A stretch of DNA of 64,000 bases, from NCBI GenBank assembly GCA_039704465.1, contig JASFAU010000001.1:310001-374000 (forward strand). The letters are read 5' to 3'. The stretch is from Plasmodiophora brassicae (taxonomy: Eukaryota; Endomyxa; Phytomyxea; Plasmodiophorida; Plasmodiophoridae). The number at the start of each line of letters is the position of its first letter. The first letter of the stretch is position 1. The notes beneath the pieces are model-generated. The model was given only the letters and a program-made list of their open reading frames with translations, was not told the origin of the DNA and ran no database searches. This document shows positions 42,907 through 54,704 of this stretch, in pieces. The position numbers and the translations under genes are program-made.

Positions 42907-44379
42907 ATGTTTATGATGGTGCCCGCGCTGCTGTGGCTCTGCGCTGCCCACCTTGGAGCAGCGATACTGCTCGTCGAGCGACCGGATGGATCGCAGGCCA
43001 CTGTCTACGATGCGCCGTTCTATTTCGCGGGGCAGGGCGCTCTCAATGGGACCGTCGTTCGCCAGCCGCTGCCGTCAGCGTCGTGCGCGATGGATGCCAG
43101 CCGGACGACTGGGAGCATTGTCATAATCGACACCGACGCGACGGGATGTCAGCTGGATCGGTGGGCGTCTGAGTGCGAACGAGTCGGGTGCCTCGGCATC
43201 ATTGTTCATAGGTTCGCCAAACCGTCGCCCAACTCTTTGCGATGCATTGACCGGCGGCTGTAGGACCATTAACTCGTTCACGGCGGGGATGGCAGCCTGG
43301 ATGTGGTCGCCGCACCGCTACGTCTTCAGCCGGCGGTTCACAAGCGTCGTAGTCGTCGAGGTCAGCAACCCAGACGGCCGGCACATCCTGGACGGGATAG
43401 CAATGGGCACCACCAGTAACGCAGCGTGATCCCCGACACACATCCCGAAATGAACGTCGTCGTCCGACAGATGTGACGCAGGTCGCCCCTGCCGAAAACC
43501 AGTTCAAGCCCGTCTTCATGTCGCCGCTCCTCTGGGCCACGTCGATTCTGGTCGCCACCGTATCCGTCACCAACACGATCGCGGCCGTCTACCGCCTTCT
43601 GCAATGGATGATCTGGGCCGACCCGTCGGCGAAGCCCATGAAGTGCCTGCACCTGATCCCGGAAGCCATCTGCAACCTGTGGAGGTTCCTGTCCGCTCTG
43701 CACCTGGCCCTCCAGTCTCACCTCCTGGTGTACGACCTGTACACGCTGTTGGCAGACAGGTAGGCACCGCCCTTCTGCATCAGCTGCGTCGCCCCGGTCT
43801 GAATGCGGTTTTAGTCAACTGTACGTTGGGTTCCTTGGCGTTCTGGCACTCAGCGAACTCTTCAAACAGTCAGAGGAGCGGGCTGACTTGTCCAGTCACT
43901 CCCGCCTCCGGCTCGCTTACGTATGGGCATGCGCATTGCTAGGGATAGCCGGAGTCGTGTTTCATATCGTGGAGTTCACCTGGCGACAGCTGCTGGACCA
44001 TACGGTCCTCGGCGTCATATTCTCTACGTTGAAGTTCATGATCGGGGCCCCGTTCATCGTTAATGGCTGGCGGCTCGTCCGGCGCATTCGACAGTCAGAG
44101 GACTGCTCAACGGCCAACCAGCAACGTCGCGAACGATTCGCACGCTTCGTGTTCTACACCGGCGTCGCCGCTGTTGTCGACTTCGGGAACGCGTGCCTGT
44201 TCCCAGTCTACGTACGCTCGTCGCAGACGCTCTATATCGGGATCGTTGGCGACTTCTTCACCGGGACGATCGTCTCCGCCTTCAGCATTGCGACCATCCG
44301 CCCACCAAACACCGATGGCCGTCTGCCAACGTCCACTGCACTACCAACGGGATCTGTTCCCGTTAGGAACCGCACGTAA
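42907..44379 (+). CDS. PA-like ectodomain 7TM protein, tandem copy A
   Basis: The ATG at 42907 starts a signal peptide (MVPALLWLCAAHLGAAILL). The ectodomain of about 190 residues holds a protease-associated (PA)-like core (GSIVIIDTDATGCQLDRW, ERVGCLGIIVH). An intron from about 43210 to 43262 leads to INSFTAGMAAWMWSPHRYV. Seven hydrophobic segments follow: LLWATSILVATVSVTNTIAA, an aromatic one around NLWRFLSALHLAL, VGFLGVLALSELF, YVWACALLGIAGVVFHIVEF, VIFSTLKFMIGAPFIV, FARFVFYTGVAAVV and IGIVGDFFTGTIVSAFSIA. Another intron lies at about 43760-43814. The layout is that of a receptor, but the family is unfamiliar to me. It is the head-to-tail paralogue of copy B. Confidence 0.68.
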
Positions 44380-44383
44380 CATC

Positions 44384-44389
44384 AATAAA
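44384..44389 (+). promoter_or_regulatory. AATAAA poly(A) signal, PA-like-7TM copy A
   Basis: AATAAA begins 5 nt after the stop codon, so the 3' UTR is probably only tens of bases. Confidence 0.55.
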
Positions 44390-44473
44390 CAGGGAATCCC
44401 CTCTTGCAAAGATTCTACCAGGATCGAGAGAGTACTTAATAAGCCAACCATTATCGTCGACGTTGTACAACTG

Positions 44474-45921
44474 ATGTGGATTTTGGTGCTATGTGCTGTC
44501 CACGTTGGGACGGCGACGCTGCTCGTGGAGCGCCACGATGGATCGCCTGTGACCGTGTCCGACGTCCCCTTCTACTTCGCGGGTCAGGCTGCCCTAAACG
44601 GAACCACTGTCCGCCAGCCTCTACCGTCGGCGACGTGCACGATGGACGCCAACCTGGCAGCGGGGAGCATCGTCGTGATCGATACCGATACGACTCCATG
44701 CCAGCTGGACAGATGGGCATCGGAATGTGAACGCGTTGGTTGCCTAGGCATCATTGTGCACGTGTGAGTTCGGATGCCACAGGTCTGTACTCTCGATGTA
44801 CCGACCGCGCTGCGCAGGACGATCAATTCGTTCACAGCGGGGACGGAAGCGTGGATGTGGTCCCCTCAGCACTACGTTGTCAGCCGTCCGTTTACGACCG
44901 TCACAATTGTCGAACTCAGCCGGGCAGACGGCCAACGCGTCATAGACGGGATCGCAATGGGGGCCACCAGTGCGTTGCGGATCGTGTCCCTCTTTCCTTC
45001 GCGCCGTCTGACAAAATACTTGGCCAGGGATAACCCAGGTCGCTCCTGCGACCAACCCGTTTGAACCCGTGTTCACGTCCCCGATCTTAAAGGCGACCTC
45101 GATCGTCGTCGTCATCCTGGCCGTCAGCAACGCGTTCGCGGCCATCTACCGCCTCGTGCAGTGGCTGGTGCGGGCGGAGTCGGCCGCGAAGCCCATGAAA
45201 TGCTTCCACCTGATCCCGGAAGCCACCTGCAATCTGTTCCGGTTCCTGTGCGGCCTCCACCTGGCCCTTGAGGCTCACTTCCTCGTGTACGACCTGTACA
45301 ATCTCCTGGCTGACTGGTACGACCTGGCTGCCGTTCGACGCTTCTCCCGCTAACGCGACGTGCTGCAGTCAGCTGTATATTTCGTTCCTGGGCGTGCTGG
45401 CGCTCAGCGTGCTCTTCAAGCGTTCGGAGGACGAGGCCGACATGTCTGAGGGGTCGAGGCTCCGTACCGGTCTTGTTCTGGCCTGTGCGTTCCTGGCGAT
45501 CGCCGGCGTCGTGTTCGAGATCGCGGAGGTTCTATACCACCCGCTGACGGATCACACCAATCTCGGCGTCGTCTTCTCCACGCTGAAGTTCCTGATCGGC
45601 ACGCAGTTCATCGTCAACGGCAGGCGCATCATCAAGCTTATTCGGCAGTCGCAGGACATTTCCTCGGCCAACCAGCAGCGTCGGGAGCGCTTCGCCCGGT
45701 TCGTGTTCTACACGGGCGTCGCCGCCGTCTTCAACTTTGCGAACTCGTGCATGTTCTCGGTGTACGTCCGCTCGGTGGGCACCTTGTACATCGGCATCCT
45801 GGGCGACCTGTTCCTTGGCTCCATCGTCTCCATGTTCAGCATATCCACTATTCGGGCACCGAACCACAACGGCCGCCCTGCGTCCGCCGCTGTGGTTCCG
45901 ACAGGCTTTACGCCGTCGTAG
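44474..45921 (+). CDS. PA-like ectodomain 7TM protein, tandem copy B
   Basis: The start MWILVLCAVHVGTATLLVERHDG parallels copy A almost residue by residue. The PA-like core (GSIVVIDTDTTPCQLDRW, GCLGIIVH) is followed by an intron at about 44761-44815 and then INSFTAGTEAWMWSPQHYV. Seven hydrophobic segments are again visible, from LKATSIVVVILAVSNAFAA through FLGVLALSVLFKRSEDEADM and FARFVFYTGVAAVFNFANS to IGILGDLFLGSIVSMFSI. Identity with copy A is highest in the membrane part and the motif QQRRERFARFVFYTGVAAV, lower in the linker. Intron positions match those of A, so the pair arose by tandem duplication. Confidence 0.68.
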
Positions 45922-45945
45922 ACGCGTGCACCCATGGGCAACCTC

Positions 45946-45951
45946 AATAAA
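45946..45951 (+). promoter_or_regulatory. AATAAA poly(A) signal, PA-like-7TM copy B
   Basis: AATAAA begins 25 nt after the stop codon of copy B. Confidence 0.55.
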
Positions 45952-46035
45952 CCACAGCGGCGATTCGCCTGGCTGCCAAGATATTCTGAACACAGATGGC
46001 GTGCCCTTAGGCGCGTGGCGGCGCATAGATCTTAA

Positions 46036-47309
<1,274 letters not shown>

Positions 47310-47330
47310 ACACACCCCTACTCCCGATCG

Positions 47331-47336
47331 AATAAA
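47331..47336 (+). promoter_or_regulatory. AATAAA poly(A) signal, cysteine protease gene
   Basis: AATAAA lies 22 nt after the protease stop codon. Confidence 0.55.
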
Positions 47337-47533
47337 CCTCCAACCTTCTGTTCGCTTCTTTGGTGGCCTGGGGCCCATGATGCGTTCGGACGACGGGTTT
47401 CTCGGCGCTCTCGGAGTATTATTTTGGTGCCCGCGGTTTCGACGCGTCGCAGTGGCGGACGATCTATTCTTGTCAAAAGTCCGCGTCCGACCCACGGGAG
47501 ACCAGGGTCGTTCACACCCCAGTCTCGTTGCCC

Positions 47534-49063
47534 ATGGCGAACCTACGCGTCGCGCTGGTCGTGCTGCTGCTGGTGGCGGAAGCGGCGCTGGCGACGATCC
47601 CCGCGCCGATTCGTGTGTCGCGCAGCCGCAGTCGCAGGGTTCGCCACTGCCGCGCCCCTGCCGTCAACCAGACTCTGGTCGCTGCCTGCCGGAAGGGCGA
47701 CCTGGCGGCTATGCAATCGGCGGTTGCGGAGGGTGCATCGGTGGACTACGACGACAACTTGCCGATCATCAGCGCGTGTACCGACGGGAACTTTCATGAT
47801 GCCGTCAAATGGCTGATCGGGAACGGTGCCGATCCAGCCGCCCGCGATAACGAACCATTGATTCGGGCCGTCGCGATCAGCGCTGTGGACGTCGTCGAAC
47901 TCCTGGCCCAACAACCTGGCGTCGATGTTCGCGCTCGCCGTGGACTGGCTCTGTCAACCGCCGTCCATCGTCAGTCATCTGACATGGTGAAGTGCCTCCT
48001 GGACCTGGGCGCCGTTCCTGACGACAATGAAGGCGACGCGCTCGAGATCGCCAGTCGGTTAGGTGACCTCCACATTATGGAATTACTGCTGGCGAAGTCA
48101 CCTGAAACGCTCACCGACGCCCTGTGGGTGGCCATCCTGAGAGAGGACAAGGAGATGATCGAAATGCTGCTCGACCATGGGGCCGACCCCGGTTTCGCCT
48201 TATGGGCCGCCTACATCCAGTTGGACCCCACGAACGGCAAGGGCGTCTTGAAAATGCTACTGGACCGGATTGCCAGGAGTCCCAATTGGGGCGACGACGC
48301 GGAATTCCTTGAGACGCTCAGCGCGTATCCAATCCTGGGGAATCTGCTACAACATCGGCGCCTGAACATGTCGGGCATCCTTCATGCGATCAAGGTGGCG
48401 ACCTCTCGTCCCTCTACGGGCCTATTGGACGCCATCGTGAAGCACTTGCCACTAGCCGGTCAGACGCGTGTCCTCGAGTACGCTGTCCAGAATGGGGATC
48501 GAGCTGTGCTGGAGAGTTTGATCCGTAACGATATCGTGCCTACTCTGACGATGTTGAAGTCGTTGCACGCGAACCATGGGGCGCGTGTCTTCGATTCTAT
48601 TTTAAGAGCGGCCGTTACGTCTGAGAAGCAGAAGAAGGCGCTGGCTGTGCAATCGGTCGGATTCGGTGCGGATCTGACCGCGCTTACGGATTCTGAGTTC
48701 GCCCCGATCAACAACGACCAGCACGCTGTGGCGTCGATCCTGTCGAGTGTTTCCGATCACAAAGCTCTTATGTCGGATGCCCTTCGCAAAGGTCGAAACA
48801 TGCTCGCGCAGGCCCTCATCAACCATGCGGCCGATGCTGATGAGATGCGTTCGATCGCGGCAGCGACGGCTGGGACGGTCGGCAAGGTGCCGGACGAGAA
48901 GGACGCATCGCAGGGCAGGAAGCGTACGCCGAGGTCTCCTGATCGTACGATTCGGTTCGGAAAGGTATCCATCCTACAGTACGATCTGAGCGGGGGACCC
49001 GTCCTGGTTCGTCGGCGGTCGGAGGAGGATGCGCCGGGTGTTCCCATCCTGGGAAGACTTTAA
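47534..49063 (+). CDS. Secreted/lumenal ankyrin-repeat protein
   Basis: The intronless frame gives 509 residues from the ATG at 47534. A clear signal peptide (LRVALVVLLLVAEAALA) precedes degenerate ankyrin repeats: LVAACRKGDLAAMQSAVAEG, ACTDGNFHDAVKWLIGNGAD, DMVKCLLDLGAV, LHIMELLLAKS and MIEMLLDHGAD. The second half (residues 260-430) stays helical with weaker repeat pattern, and the C-terminus is basic. There is no membrane segment after the signal peptide. Ankyrin repeats are normally cytosolic, so a secreted form is unusual; the role is unknown. Confidence 0.75.
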   Translation: MANLRVALVVLLLVAEAALATIPAPIRVSRSRSRRVRHCRAPAVNQTLVAACRKGDLAAMQSAVAEGASVDYDDNLPIISACTDGNFHDAVKWLIGNGADPAARDNEPLIRAVAISAVDVVELLAQQPGVDVRARRGLALSTAVHRQSSDMVKCLLDLGAVPDDNEGDALEIASRLGDLHIMELLLAKSPETLTDALWVAILREDKEMIEMLLDHGADPGFALWAAYIQLDPTNGKGVLKMLLDRIARSPNWGDDAEFLETLSAYPILGNLLQHRRLNMSGILHAIKVATSRPSTGLLDAIVKHLPLAGQTRVLEYAVQNGDRAVLESLIRNDIVPTLTMLKSLHANHGARVFDSILRAAVTSEKQKKALAVQSVGFGADLTALTDSEFAPINNDQHAVASILSSVSDHKALMSDALRKGRNMLAQALINHAADADEMRSIAAATAGTVGKVPDEKDASQGRKRTPRSPDRTIRFGKVSILQYDLSGGPVLVRRRSEEDAPGVPILGRL

Positions 49064-50251
49064 GACGGTCCCGACCAGGTCTATATCTCTGACGCCACGA
49101 AATACCTACCTTGGCCATGGATTCCGCGATAAGTTATCATACAACGATCAAGTGCATTTCCATTACTGGTCGGCAACAATTGATGAGTTGACCACTTTGA
49201 TGCGTGAATCGTTGGGTGGGACCGGACCAAGGATACGAAGCGCAAACCGCCCAAGCCGAAACGACGATTGTCAGTGGCGTGACCAGCTGGTGGTCATCAC
49301 CGGCCTGCTGTACGAACCGTTGTTCGGAGCTGTTGCTGCCGGCCGGATTTTATTAGTTCTTCCCGTACGAACATGTGCCGGGTTGTTTCAGTTCGAACAA
49401 GATGATTCAGCACGTGATAGTCCAGCACGAACGGTTTTCCAAAACGTGATGTTCCAGCGCGAACGATGTACCAGCACGTTAGTGTTCCAGCACGAACGAA
49501 GGTCCAGTCCAGCACGAACGTGACGTTTCCGCACTAGCGAGGTTTGAGCACGAGCAACGTATGAGTTGCAGTACAACCCATCCACGTATGGTACAAGGTG
49601 AAACTGGAGATGGAAAGACTCGCAAGTCGCAATGCTCGTAGCGCTTATTGTCCCCTGCGTGGCAGTGAGGCTGCTGTTGCGCGTCTGTGAGTCAAGCGAC
49701 AGCAGCGACTGGCCAGCGCGGGCTGGGCCAACACGCCGTTGCACGGGCCGCTGATCAGGAGCGAGCCCCAGTTGGTTCTGCTGCAAACGCCGGCCCATTG
49801 TGTTCGGCGAAGAATGCAGAACGGATTGAACGAGCGGGGCCGAAGCCTCCCACATCCAGTGGCGCTTCTTAACACCTGATTTGCCGAAGGACTCGCCGAG
49901 ACATCTATCAGCGCCGTTGAATGCGGTACTAGGGGGTTCAGCGTTTCCGCAGCTGCTGGCAGAGGCACACAAGACATGCATGCGCGGCACGGGCATGACG
50001 ACCTCATTAGCGCGACGACGGCAACCAGCGTCCGTCGGGGAGAACAAACATTGCTCGCCTCTGCGAGACGGTCTTCGTCACGGACGCCCTCAGATCGGAG
50101 ACGTAATCGTCGGTGATGTCGGTTGGCGGAGGGTCAACCAGCGCTACGAGCGGATATGCACGACGACCAGATCAGCTGAGCAACATCGGTACATCACCTG
50201 GTCTTCGCGCCAGTGCTAGCTGAGCTCTCCTACCGAAGCGCGCGTCCTGTG
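49064..50251. other. Long intergenic region
   Basis: Nearly 1.2 kb lies between the ankyrin gene and the 3' end of the first 7TM-RGS gene. It contains the CCAGCACGAACG repeats (49391-49525). Open frames on both strands (for example 49388-50047 minus) carry no recognisable domain. Confidence 0.45.
49391..49525. repeat. Degenerate CCAGCACGAACG repeat cluster
   Basis: Variants of CCAGCACGAACG recur about seven times with irregular 12-30-bp spacing (for instance TCCAGCACGAACGGTTTTCC and TCCAGCACGAACGAAGG). No frame is conserved. Confidence 0.75.
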
Positions 50252-51937
50252 TTACTGAACTGGACTACAATATAGTGTGTTCCTTAATGCGTCACTGAAC
50301 CAGAGCTTGCGCTTGGTTTGACGAAAAGCGGTACGTGAGATGTGGTGGTGGTACCTCCGTTCACGGTGCTTCTCGAGAACCACAATCTGCGTACGACGTT
50401 GAATGGCAATCGCAATAAATTTGTAATGGCGACATCTGTACCTCCTTTGAGTCCAAAAGGAACTTATCCCACATGTCCTGATGCGAATCGATAAACCGAG
50501 CGAGAGAGTTCATCAGCATAAGCTTGACGATTTCTAGTAGAGCCGTATCGAAAACGTCGGTGTTGCATACCAAATGATGACTTTCCTTGAACACCTTATG
50601 TAAAGTCGATGAGGTTTCCCACGATACGTTAATCGCACAGGGCGCACCAACGGCAACAAACCTAATTGACAGTACTACTCATTTCGGAAGGTCTGCCAAT
50701 ATTATTGTACACAGGGAGACGAACCTTTTGTAGATTAGGACCCCCTTTTGGTCAATATGGGCTTGGCCTTGAATGCCTTTAAAATCTTGGACGGCTTCGT
50801 AAAACAATACGTTCTCGACGCAAAATTCTTTCAGCAACTGTTCCCTGATCACATGCACAGATCAGTTGGCGGTGAGCGGCACCAGCGATGCGCCCGAATT
50901 CGCACTTGAATGCGTCAAGACCTGCCGGAGTTGACAGAAAGCGCATCAGCTGCAGCGCCTGGCCCTTCCACAGGTGAGATGACAACGGGGTTGGCGCCCA
51001 CTTTCGTTTGTAGGTCTGCAGAACAGGAGCTTCTATGAATCTGAGACCGCCGTTAGATAGCAGCATAACGTTTCAGTGGGGCAGGTCGTACAAGAAGATA
51101 GTCATATTTGATGCGAGAATACCGAGCAGGTTTCCGGCATCGTTGGCATCATCCCCAGTGAGCACCGCTCCAAGTAGGGCTGATAACACCCCACATGCAA
51201 TTCCAGAGCAGGCGGTATAAAGTAAAGAGCGTTTGATGCCTGCTACGTCTTGCACCAGGCGGACCTTGTACGCCAACAACCCCGCGATCAAGCATTCGAC
51301 GGCAACCTGGAAGAAGATCGCTGTGTTTAACGAAGTTTCAGGACTGCCTGATGTCCAATCTGCATCCTCGTCCTTCTCGTATAGTAGGTCAGGGGCCCTA
51401 ACAACGAAAGGGGCGAGTACTGCCATGTGAACGATAGCGCTGATCAATAGGAACGCAATTGCGGTGTCGTTTCGCATGGCCGCCGTCATCCAGCGGACAA
51501 TCCTGTTTCGTCGACGTATCTCATGCTCGTCAGCAAGGTCTCGTCTTGAGATAAACATTTGCTCCTGGCTCCTGTTGAAAGCTATCAAGAGCCGGCCCAC
51601 GAGAATCTGGTCCGAGGGGGGATGGATGTCAGTGGCTCTCGATGTGGTACAGATGTGCGTCAACGCATTGCCTTACGATGAATGAGTCAATTAGACCAAT
51701 GGTAAGTAGGTTGCTCAAGGCAAATGCTAGTACAATCGGGCAAGCGCCTACTAGTCGCTCTAAGCACAGCCACATGCTGGTCAGGAGGGTCAGGGATGCG
51801 GCTACGAGTGACATCGTCGGGTAGCGGTAGGATATCGGTGGAAGATCACGACGCCTGTAGAAGATGGCGATCCCGGTCGTGTGGATCAGCATTTGGACGA
51901 CGGCAATTGCAAAGTAGACGAGGTCGGTTCCGCTCAT
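50252..51937 (-). CDS. 7TM-RGS protein, tandem copy 1
   Basis: The ATG at 51937 opens a membrane protein. TM1-TM3 lie in exon 1 (VYFAIAVVQMLIHTTGIAIF, SLVAASLTLLTSMWLC, IVLAFALSNLLTIGLID). An intron (from GTAAGGC, about 51680, to 51609) leads to ILVGRLLIAFNRSQEQ and TM4-TM7 (AIAFLLISAIVHMAVLAPFV, TAIFFQVAVECLIAGLLAY, ACGVLSALLGAVLT, LGILASNMTIFLY). A C-terminal RGS domain follows, split by introns: LQLMRFLSTPAGLDAF, EQLLKEFCVENVLFYEAV, INVSWETSSTLHKVF and FDTALLEIVKLMLMNSLARF. Family knowledge: 7TM-RGS proteins (for example plant RGS1) speed GTP hydrolysis by Galpha. The terminal exon (IVVLEKHRERR) is less certain. It is the paralogue of the gene at 52890-54548. Confidence 0.78.
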
Positions 51938-52199
51938 TGGTGACTGTGGTAGATGGAGGACTTGATGAATTAAGGGTCGACCACTGTACTAGAGTGATAT
52001 CCATAAAATATCCATACTTCATGATGAGGATAAGAGGCCGGCGCAACTCCTTAAGGCGGTTCTGTGTTTCATGCTGGCAGGGTGTTGATGCCCAGATTAG
52101 TACTCGTGGATGGTAGGCAGGGCGAAGACAGGCTTTGAGTGAACACATGTGCCCGCACTGTTACAGAATTGAGATGGCCTCACCAGCCTGTCGAAATGG

Positions 52200-52518
52200 C
52201 AGTTGATGTAGACGCGAACGGAGTCTCGCGTACGTTTTACAACGCGTGTGGATCGGGTCGGACCTGCATCGTTGGAAACGGCATGGCTGTGACATCGACG
52301 CGTTGCCCATCGTTCTGAGCATCTACGGCCACTGCAATGCGTTGGACGCAACGACCACGCGGGATGGGCAGCACGCCTGCATTCCTCTATCGGATTGCCA
52401 CCACGATCTGACAGCGGTCTGCATGGCCAGGACCTCTTCACGCAGCCCGGCCGGTAAACTCTGGTCGGTCGCTGCTCTGGCACTGGCCTTGGCTGGCGAC
52501 CTGTTACTGGCAAACTGA
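52200..52518 (+). CDS. Possible 3' part of a Cys-rich GPI-anchored protein
   Basis: Around 52205-52310 one frame reads Cys-containing segments (FYNACGSGRTCIVGNG, STRCPS). A second frame from about 52355 reads GQHACIPLSDCHHDL and AVCMA and ends in a Ser-rich linker plus a hydrophobic tail (VAALALALAGDLLLAN) just before a stop, as in a GPI-attachment signal. A short intron near 52312-52350 could join the two. No N-terminal exon or signal peptide was found, so this may be a gene fragment or a chance pattern. Confidence 0.3.
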
Positions 52519-52889
52519 GCCTGAACACCACGTCCCTTTCATCATAGCATTGCGAGCACTGCATGATGACGCGCTGCATGGTCCCTGAGTTGATCATGAG
52601 TAGATAATCCTAGGGCGTGTCCGAAGCCTTTAAACGTTAACGTTTACACGCAGAAGAAGAAGGAGGAGGAAGGACTCTGTCCGACTGTGGTCGTCGGTCA
52701 GGTGCCCGATCGAGGCGTGCACTGCAGTCGCCCATGATGGGGACGACCGCCCTCGCGTGCGGCCTCAGCGAGCGTCAGCGGCAGTGCGGCGAGCACGCTC
52801 TTGTTGCGAACGTGCATCAACAGTAGACTATTACGAGTAGTGACAAGGGAAAACTGTAAAGTTCATTGCAAGTTATAGATGAACATAGT

Positions 52890-54548
52890 TCAGTTCGAAC
52901 TGCTGGAGCCAAACGCAGGTGGTTCGCTTGGCCCAACACGCAGCACAACAGAAGCACTCTTGGTATGATTAATGGCACGAGACACGTTCTCGAGAATTGC
53001 GATCTGGAGATGTCAGGGTTTAGAAATGTCCTTCCGCATGGACGTCTTGATACCTCTTGCGTGTTCAAGATGAATTCATTCCACATGTGCCGATGCGTCT
53101 CGATGAAACGATCCAGCGAGTTGTGCTGCATGAGCCGGACGATTTCCAGGAGAGCTGTGTCAAACACGTCAACGCTACATCCGGTAGGCTGCTTGCCTTT
53201 GAAAACATCGTGCAACGCCGACGAGGTTTGCGATGATACGTTGATCCACAACGGCGCATCATCAGCGATGAACCTGAGGGTGATCAGTACATCACGACGA
53301 CAGTCTGAGGCAAGATTGGCGAACGAACTTTTTGTAGATGGACATCGCCTTGCGATCAATCCGATCTGCGTCGTCTTTCATCGACTTGAGCTCATGGACG
53401 GCTTCGAAAAACAAAACGGTTTCGACGCAGAACTCTTTCGTCAACTGTTCCCTGAATGAGATGCCTGCCTTAGACAACTAGCTCTGCACTACTTGCAGCA
53501 CGGTATCCACTACGTCCTACTTGAATGCTTGTAACCCTGCCGGAGTAGACAGGAAACGCATCAGCTGCAGACCCCGCCCCGTGGGCGTCTCCGATGACAC
53601 CATGGCTCGTGCCCAGGGTCTGGTGTATGATTGCGCAACAGGGCCTTCGACAAACCTATAACGCCCCCCATTTAGTAAGCGCATACCTGAGACGAAGGCA
53701 ACTAACTGCCCAGGACGTACAAAATAAGAGCGATATTCGACGCCACGATACCGATCAGGTTGGCAGCATTGTTGGCATCGTCACCCGCAAGCACCGTGCC
53801 AAACACAATCATCAACGCGGCGCCTACTGTGCCCGAATATGCAGCGTACTGCAGAGAGCGTTTCACGCCAGACACGTCCTGTACCATGCGAACTTTGTAG
53901 GCCAGCACGCCGACCACCACGCACTCGACAATTGTTTCGTAGAAGATCACCATGTTTAGCGAAGACTCGGGCGTGCCTGAGGTCCAATCCGCATCGGCAA
54001 CCTTCTTGTACAGCAGTTCCGGAGAGGCAACAACGAACGGCACCAGAACGAGAAGATGGACGACCGCACTGGCAATCAGGAATACGACTGCGGTGTCGTT
54101 GCGCATTGCAATGACCAGCCAGTGAACCGTCTGGTTTCGTTGGCGAACCTCGACTTCGTTGACGCTCTCCTTGGAAATGCATATTTGCTCGTGGGTCTTG
54201 TTGAAAGCCAATAGGAGTCGGGTTGCGAGAATCTGTTCAGCAGCGCGGATCGTCAGAGACGAGGTCTCTGAGCTGACGTGTCCTTACAATATAGGTGTCG
54301 ATAGTGCCCGTGACCAGCACGACGCAGAGGGAAATCAATACTACGATGGGGATATCGCCCAGAAGCGCCCCCAGTGACAACCACAGACTGGCCAGGAGCG
54401 TTACGACAGCTGCTATGAGCGACATGGCCGGGTACCGGTAGGAAATCGGTGGGCGGTCACGACGCCGGTGGAATATGACGATCGCGGGCATGTGAACAAC
54501 CGCCTGCAGGACGGTGATCACCAGGAATGCGATGTTGATCGGGCTCAT
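52890..54548 (-). CDS. 7TM-RGS protein, tandem copy 2
   Basis: The ATG at 54548 parallels copy 1: IAFLVITVLQAVVHMPAIVIF, RPPISYRYPAMSLIAA, SLWLSLGALLGDIP and IDTYI. An intron at about 54235-54289 joins ILATRLLLAFNKTHEQICIS. The other helices are AVVFLIASAVVHLLVLVPFV, VIFYETIVECVVVGVLAY, GAALMIVFGTVLAG and IGIVASNIALILY. The RGS domain comes next: LQLMRFLSTPAGLQAFK, FREQLTKEFCVETVLFFEAV, IDRKAMSIYKKFV, INVSSQTSSALHDVFKG and FDTALLEIVRLMQHNSLDRF. The last exon is IAILENVSRAINHT to the stop at 52890. Copies 1 and 2 share intron positions. The start lies 156 bp from the divergent Coa1-like gene. Confidence 0.8.
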
Positions 54549-54704
54549 TGGCCCACGACGTCGAACGCGCGGATAGACAGGTTGATCGCAGACGTACAGT
54601 TGCCGGATCTTCCTCTCGTACAGGTTGCATCTGGGCTTGGTGTCGTCCGGCCGATAACGGTACGTACTCTAAAATAACACGGGGCCAGTCGCGCACGGCG
54701 TTCA

